From contig CM049306.1 in assembly GCA_026874595.1 (NCBI GenBank), positions 92,745,642 to 92,809,641 of the forward strand: 64,000 nucleotides of DNA, in the 5' to 3' direction. Numbering within the stretch: position 1 is the stretch's first letter; each line of letters opens with the position of its first letter. Positions 54,901-62,500 of the stretch are shown in pieces. The DNA is from Sipunculus nudus. Taxonomy: Eukaryota > Annelida > Sipuncula > Golfingiida > Sipunculidae. The notes under the pieces were generated by a model. It was not told where the DNA came from. It did no database searches and saw only the letters and a program-made list of their open reading frames with translations. The translations under genes were made by a program, and so were the position numbers.

Positions 54901-57900
54901 TCCTGAATTGCTACACCAGAGGGAAGCACTGTATTTTAGTCCAATCAGATGAGACCCTGTGCTGGAAGACAAAACGGTTTACCAGCCAAGCGAGGAATAC
55001 AATGAGCCAATGTTGATTATTTCGATTTGAGTGACAGCTCATCGCCCCAGCAACCGTTTTAACAGGTCACAGGGTCAGAGGGAATGGCCCCACACGTGGT
55101 TTCTGGGCGGAGCCTGATGCCTGTCGAGTGTTTGTTGACTGGCATTTGGTTGGCTGCTAGTCACATTAGCAGTTTTTTCAACAGACAGGCCACCACCTGG
55201 TGTTTAAGTGCATCATAAACGGTCAAAGCAGGCAGGGGGAAAATCAGTTGCTTCTTTAGAAGCGCAAGATTTCCGCTGCCTCGGGAGCGTATCCAAAATT
55301 ATGTTGCTATATTGTCCGCTTTTGGAGTTAAGGGACGAAAACACATGTTTGTAAACCTCAGAGGCTAATACTCCTGTCAGAAAAAAAAATTACACGAAGT
55401 GCTAGATTTCTTAATGACAGGTTTAATACTTATAAACTGTAGTTTGGCATAAATTCTAGGCTTGAGATGTCCGTAGTTCTGTCCGTCATGCCGTACGTCA
55501 GTAAACAATTGTTATGCGCCGCGATTACTCAGATCTACTTCTAATTGTAGTAGCAGGTGCATCTTATGGGTTTCAGGAGCTGATCAGGTTTTGGTCACAC
55601 TTGAGTGTTTCTTTAAATGTATTCTTACTTTTTTGCATTTTTATGCAATGCCAGATTTAAAAAAAACTAACACTCAAATGCATGTCTCCTAAAGATGGCG
55701 GCCATATGTTAAAGGTGAACCTGGACAGGTTTAGGTTACAGGTTGATGGATTGTTGAATTCATTTATAGTTTTTATACGTAATGCCAAACATTTACATGC
55801 AAAACAGTTTTTTAAAAAGTGTTACTATAATCCATTTCTAATTAACAAGGCAGGTATATTTTATCGTTATTCTCACTTGATTAGGTTTAGGTGCATTCTT
55901 AGTTTATTCTCATGCAGTATATTTGTCATGTTTCAGATTCGATTGCAAGGCAAAGTACACATTTCTTACATAAGTCACTATCCGTATTGGCAGCAGATTA
56001 GGTTCTCTAATTAGGCCTGCATGAAGTGGATAGTTATTGTTTTTGGTTAATTCTGTGAGGGTGTGTGTGCGCGTCAATGTGTGTACACATTTCTCACATT
56101 CCTGTTTGGCGGGGGATCTAGTTTTTAGCTTTTAAGTAAGATAAAATTAAGGAAATAAATGAACCCTAGTAACCTATAACCGGTAGATAAAAAGTTTGAA
56201 TTGATTTTTTGTGTCCATCAATAATATTAGAAACATGTAAATGTATAGACACTTGATATAAGATCAGAAAATAAACAGTTTAGGCCAAAATAAAAAAGGT
56301 ATGGTTCTCAGGCACTTTTTTCAATAATCAGTGCGGGCGGGCGCTTTTTTATTTTAATTTTTTTGGTATGTTTCGATAAAAATGTCAAATGATAAAGGAA
56401 AAGCATGAAAATAACAGTTTTATTTTGCTAAATAAGTAAAAGAACTACAAAACAAAGGAAATTGTATGGTTTTATCTTCTTGAAAGAAATGTCGGAGCGG
56501 CAGCAGCTCAAAATTGGAAAGTTTTTATTGAAAATCAAAATAAAAATTTTTGATGCGGGGGTTTAAAATTGATGCGGGCGGTGCCTGAGAACCATACCTT
56601 TAATTTTTTTGGCCTTAAACTTAACTTTATATCGACTTGTATAAGAATAAAAAAAATAAACATTTAATGAACCTATGAATTAATGTATCGAATATTCGAA
56701 GTTGAATTCCGATAAGCAACACGGGAGTGGAAGGTCAAAAGAGGAAGATAGTGCAGCTGAAGAGAATAATTCCATCAGTCAAATATATAAACATCAGAGG
56801 AAGGAGGACTCCTTCTTAAGATGTTAAGGGGTGTGTTGCAATAAGGTGACTTAAGTCATGTAGGTGACTTAAGCCCAGGGGCATCTGTGTGTCACCATGG
56901 TAACCATTATGACGTCACAATTGTAATCATGGTATTTAGGCCCCCAACTGGGCTTAAGTCCAGTAAAATGTTATTGCAACAGGCCCAAGATGTTTTACAC
57001 AAACCTTAAGATAAAGTGAAAAATTGTTATTTGAACAACGGTCTAACATTCTTGCTCTCAGAATACAAATATAGGAAACATTGTTTTTTTCCCCATTTGT
57101 TGATATAAATAAAGTATGGTCAAAGTATGGCAGACTCTGCAGATTGAAATACATTAAACACTGCGTATGGACATCATTCCTATACTACTCAAACATTTCA
57201 GTTGAGGTGAATTAGTTGTTGTTAGGATTTTTTAATTTGATATTTACCGTTCACGTGTGGAGTTTGCGCCCATGGATTCCGGTTTAATAGATATTTACTT
57301 TAATAGATATTGTATAATGATAAATTTATTGACAATTCTATTCTTCTGTTTTTCTACAAGCTGACGTATACAAATTGGAATATAGGAGAACCAAACGATC
57401 ATGGAGGGGGCGAGGACTGTGCTGAGATTCACAATGATGAGGACGAAGGAAAGTGGAATGACCAAAGTTGTGAAACTGAAAATTCTATCATATGTGCAAA
57501 AGGTATTTCAAGTAACAGCCGGTTGTCCCAATTTCCCCGATCCTAGTTAGGTTAGGTCCAGGTACGAACAACAGCACCTGTGTCCCAGGTACATTTTCTT
57601 AGTTTATCTAGTTACAGTTTAAGGTACTTAAGAAGGTACTTGGTACGGGAATAAAATTCTCGATCAATTCAGCGATATTAGGTCTAATGAATGGTGTCGA
57701 AAGATAAACACATTCAACAGGGTACATGTACTTTATTCTAAACTACACGTACCAGGTGTTTCCTACTCAGGACAGCCAATACAGGTACAAGTACAGGTTT
57801 CATGAATTAATACCTATTACTAGGATAATTAGAGGTAACGACATTGATATCATAGATATTGGTATCGGAATGCCAATGAAGAGTAACATGTTATTCCTAG

Positions 57901-59457
57901 TTTCCGTGCAGATTTTCCATATGGTCTTTAAATTTTGCTCACACACCATTAGTACTGGCTTGTTTAGCCTGATACATGACATGTGCTTAATATCATGACT
58001 AATTTGAACGTACAAAATTATAGCTTTTTTTTAGGAATGAAAGTGTTAACAAAAACGCTCATACGCACACACGCTAAAAGATCTCACTTGGCTGGTTGCG
58101 TGTCTTTAGGTGTTTTGGCATATATTTATTGAAATAATGGCATTTCATAGAGATTTGCTTGGATAACCTGTCACATTTGCATGAACATTTCTTTACACTG
58201 GGTATGGGTATGTCCGTAAACATGTCTCAAATTAAGTTAGCGAAGAATGTGATCAACTGAACGACTCGGGCTAGTCACTACATAGTCGAAATCAATCTAT
58301 TCTAACTGCATTTTCTAAAATTAATATTTTGCTAGCTAAAAGTATTTTAAGTAACGTCCGGAATAAACGATGGAATTTATTGTTATTGAAAGTACATTTC
58401 ATATGTACAATAATATGCATGCTACGAGCGCAGGTAGAGGAGGGTTAAGGGGGTTTCAGCCCCCTTTTGTGAAAAAAATGACCCCCCCCCCCCACAAACT
58501 TCTTTGGGTGATCCCCCACCCTCTTGGAACTGTGCCTTTTAGGATCTGCTTTCCTACCCACATCATTGCATACAAAGAAAACTATTTCACTGCTTGTTTG
58601 TAACTGTTTATTATTATGTATTATTCTTGTTCAGCGGCTTCCCCGGACCAGGCCGATCAAGGCACATCAGACAACCAAGGTAAGTCCTGACCTAGGCCAC
58701 ACCAAAAACTTAATTGTTTATAGGATCTTGGGAAAAATATGTCTAATGAGAGGGAGAATTTTATATTAATACTCTTTCTTTAATAACTGGCAAAGACAAA
58801 ACATATTGAACTTTGCAGAGGTACACAAATGTGCATCGTTCTTGAAACAGAACATGTGTATCTGCCAACGTTTAATATCCATTTTATAATATATCTAAAC
58901 CCCTAGAAAAAATCGCGAGGAAAATATCAATTTACAGCATTACGAATGTCTTGGTGCCCACTCTCAATAAAGAAAAATATTTTGATCTGGGAAAAAAGAG
59001 AACAATTTATAATTGGTGTTGCCGATCTACTGGGTCTTATGTATTATATGCTTACATTTAAAAGTCAAGTTTGGCACAGAGCTGCATTTTCCCCAAGCAC
59101 AGCCCTTGATGTGCGAGTTAACCTCTAAGCCAACACATCTGATAACCATCTTAACATGGATTAATGGATAATGTAACCTGTGTGGTTAAGCTATCAGATT
59201 TTGGCGCTTGCCAGAAAGGCGATATGGCTTACAATATTCGTACAAATACAATTAATTCTATCAATTCTTATGATTCTTATTTATTAGACAACTACCATTG
59301 TAAATCATAGGCTAAGGCATGTGATCTTGAGCGTGTGTTTATGTGCATTTATTTATAGATTTAACTTTCCTTTTAAGAGTATATCATTATCTTATCTACT
59401 TAAACTTGACCTGTTTGAGACAATTTGTGTTAAGTTATGTTGATCTTATTAGAAATG

Positions 59458-59500
<43 letters not shown>

Positions 59501-62500
59501 CGATTTTCCTCTAATTTATAGGTTGTCCGTTAAACTGGAGTTTCTATGGAGGGAAATGTTATAAAGCGGACAAAGTCGAACTGAACTGGTATCAAGCTGT
59601 AAATCACTGCTCTCTGATTGGTGGAGGTTTGGCGAGAATTACATCTGCAGGAATCAATCGGCACCTGAGTAATATGACTACAAGGGATGCCTGGTTTTAC
59701 TTATCTGATTTGGCTAAAGAAGGGCGATTCACGGACGGGACCGTCGGACCAGTAAGCATATATGAATCAAGAATGGTATTTTTTTTTGGTGCAATAAGGC
59801 ATAATTATAACTTTATAGCAACACTGGACAAATTCGGAAAAACCACGCACTTTGAAATGGCATGGGACGTTCAACAGAGAGATGGGGTCATGGAGATAGG
59901 CGGTACCACGATCTAACATGCCTAGCCTGAACCACCTATCCACCATGCACTCCACCTAAAGGCAATTAGAGCGACCTGTTACAAAACTATCAAAAGTAAA
60001 AGGAAAGTTGCTGCTATCTAAACCCCAAACATAGAGCACATATCTACTTGAAATTTATTCCTGATCTGGGATGCGGATTCCGGAAACACTTGTAAAGCCC
60101 AGGGTATATTATAATACCTCCTGGGAACATGAAATGGAGTTTAGAATATCCCAGGGGTAACTGGAAGTCGATTTCAAATTACCACTACGTTATCAGATAA
60201 CCCCTTCAAGAGGTTGTTTATATACTTAAAATTCTTTTATACCATTTCTGCTGAATTTCTTAAATTAGTTAGAATATGTATACATTTTTTCTTTGCCATG
60301 AGCTTGGGTGAAGTATCCGAGACAATATATATATAAAATTAACAATACAATTGACATTTTATGACAACTTTATTTTTCATATATTGATTCGATCTTTAAA
60401 ATCTTGTATATTTCACGGGTTTTAGTGAACTAATATATGAATAATATATAAAATGCCAGATGCATAAACAATATCACATTGTTAAATCAAGGACGTTGTT
60501 ATTTTAAGGCTATATCCAGGGGTAAACCTAAACGGTGGCAACATGAATTCTCTACACTGCTTCTTAAAAAAGAAAATTTCATTTGGAAAGTCTGCTTAAT
60601 GTAGTCAGTCCTATGCAGTGTTAGGGTCTACTGGAAGTTAGAATCCAGAACATATGAAATCGTAGTTCACGCTGCACAGACAGCAGCAGACACCATGATA
60701 CAACAGTTAACAAGATCTTAAAAACAAGATAAAAGCAAGATAACAGCCAACCTAGCCTGGGATGTAGCCTACAGGCGTTGGACTTCGGAGCAGAAGGTCC
60801 CTGGTTCGAATCCCCTCCAAAGGGCCTAATAATAACATACCATCCTGATCAAATTGATACCTTCACGGTCATTTAATCAGACAGTACCACTAACAGGCCA
60901 TGAACCCATCCTTAAAAAAAGATAACAGTGTTAAGATATTAATTAAATTGTGAAGAATGTATATAAACATAACTTTTATATACGATAATCATATATAATT
61001 TAAACATACATATAACATATAGTTCTTCTTGTTCTCTCGGGGCCATGGTAAACTATGGAAAAATACAGGTTTACTGTGTTTGATAATTCACTTTTTTTTA
61101 TGTTATTTAAAAGTTGAAGTACGAGAACTGGAATGACGGGGAACCAAACGACCACGGAGGTAATGAAGATTGTGCTTCTTTAATGGCGCGCAATGGGAAA
61201 TGGAACGATGGACAGTGTTCGGTCAGAATGGTCGCTCTGTGTGAGAAAGGTAACTGACTTCATATAAAATAAAATCTTATATATATATATCAATTATTCT
61301 TTGCAAAATATGTGATGTTTAAATGACTTAACCTGTTACATTGGTTGATACATAAAATAGGTAATGTGTCGCCCATACGTTTACATGTGTAAAATTAAGT
61401 ATAGTAAATCAGTGAAATATCTTATTATCGGAACAATTTATTAATTTATTATTTCCCATGTGCCCTCAAAGATAAAAACAAGCAGAACAGGTGTCCCTGA
61501 ATTTGGTAACAGAAGATTAGAAAAAAATAATAAAGCATATAGCGCAGTTTCTTCTCTGTATTATTACATTTAAATAAAACACATACAGACGCGCATACTA
61601 ACACACACCGTGTATATACCTCTCTCTTCATATTTATATATATACCTGTATTTGAAGATCCGCTAAATCCGGAGATTGGAACTGTGACTAGCCAGCCAGG
61701 TGAGTAGTAAATTCACGATGCACTCTTATACAGGAATGAACTATTAAGGAACTAATATATTAAACTTTTAGATTAAAACATCGATATATTTAAATGTCTT
61801 GTGATATCACTTCTCATATAATCTGGCTTTGTTTATTTATTTAACATTCGTATAACCAATTCTAATTACAGAAACATATACTCTAGTTATGTATTTTTAC
61901 GCAATATAATGTATATCATGTGCATATGTTTTTAATATCATGGTCTATTGTATAACTAACGCAGTAGAGATCTTTTTATGATGATTAGCGCTATATAAAA
62001 AATAAACTATCAATCTATCTATAAGCTGGGTACTCAAACAAGATGTTACATTCATCCTGGCACTGTCTCATACCTTTAGTTAAACAATATTTGCACCGTC
62101 TTCTTGTACTTTGTTTCTTTTTTTGTCTGTCAATTTCTATTTCTGTTTGAGAGTCAGCCTAAATGTGGTTAATGCAGATCTTACATTTGTTGAAAAGGTA
62201 CTCTAAATATTTTATTTTCTGTTCTATTACGGATTTAGTGATTTAACAAAGTTATAAATTTGCAAAATACTATTTTGCTTAATTTCTGCATGAAAAGCAC
62301 AACCTTCTAATATTTGCTCTACATCTCTAACTAATGTCACTTTAGATCCAACATCCATTTTACTGTAGTTAACACATACTGTCCAAGTAACTTACTCAGT
62401 ATCATCTAGTTCTCTTTTTATTCTATATGTTATGTAAGGGAATGTATGCCATGAAATATGCTTTTGTTATCCTTCACACTTATCTGTACACAATATTTAC

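Larger units (their letters stand above)
53549..57360. other. Intron inside CTLD3 (about 3.8 kb)
   Basis: Dense in mobile elements: a diverged TAGCTCAG repeat at 53697, an inverted GGATCC element at 54613 and two short inverted-repeat elements at 56283 and 56828. A GC-richer block at about 55040-55200 is unassigned. Confidence 0.6.

Noticed and set aside
60770-60830. tRNA gene
   Set aside because: It has a perfect B-box, but no acceptor stem or anticodon arm pairs properly, and it is repeated as a SINE.
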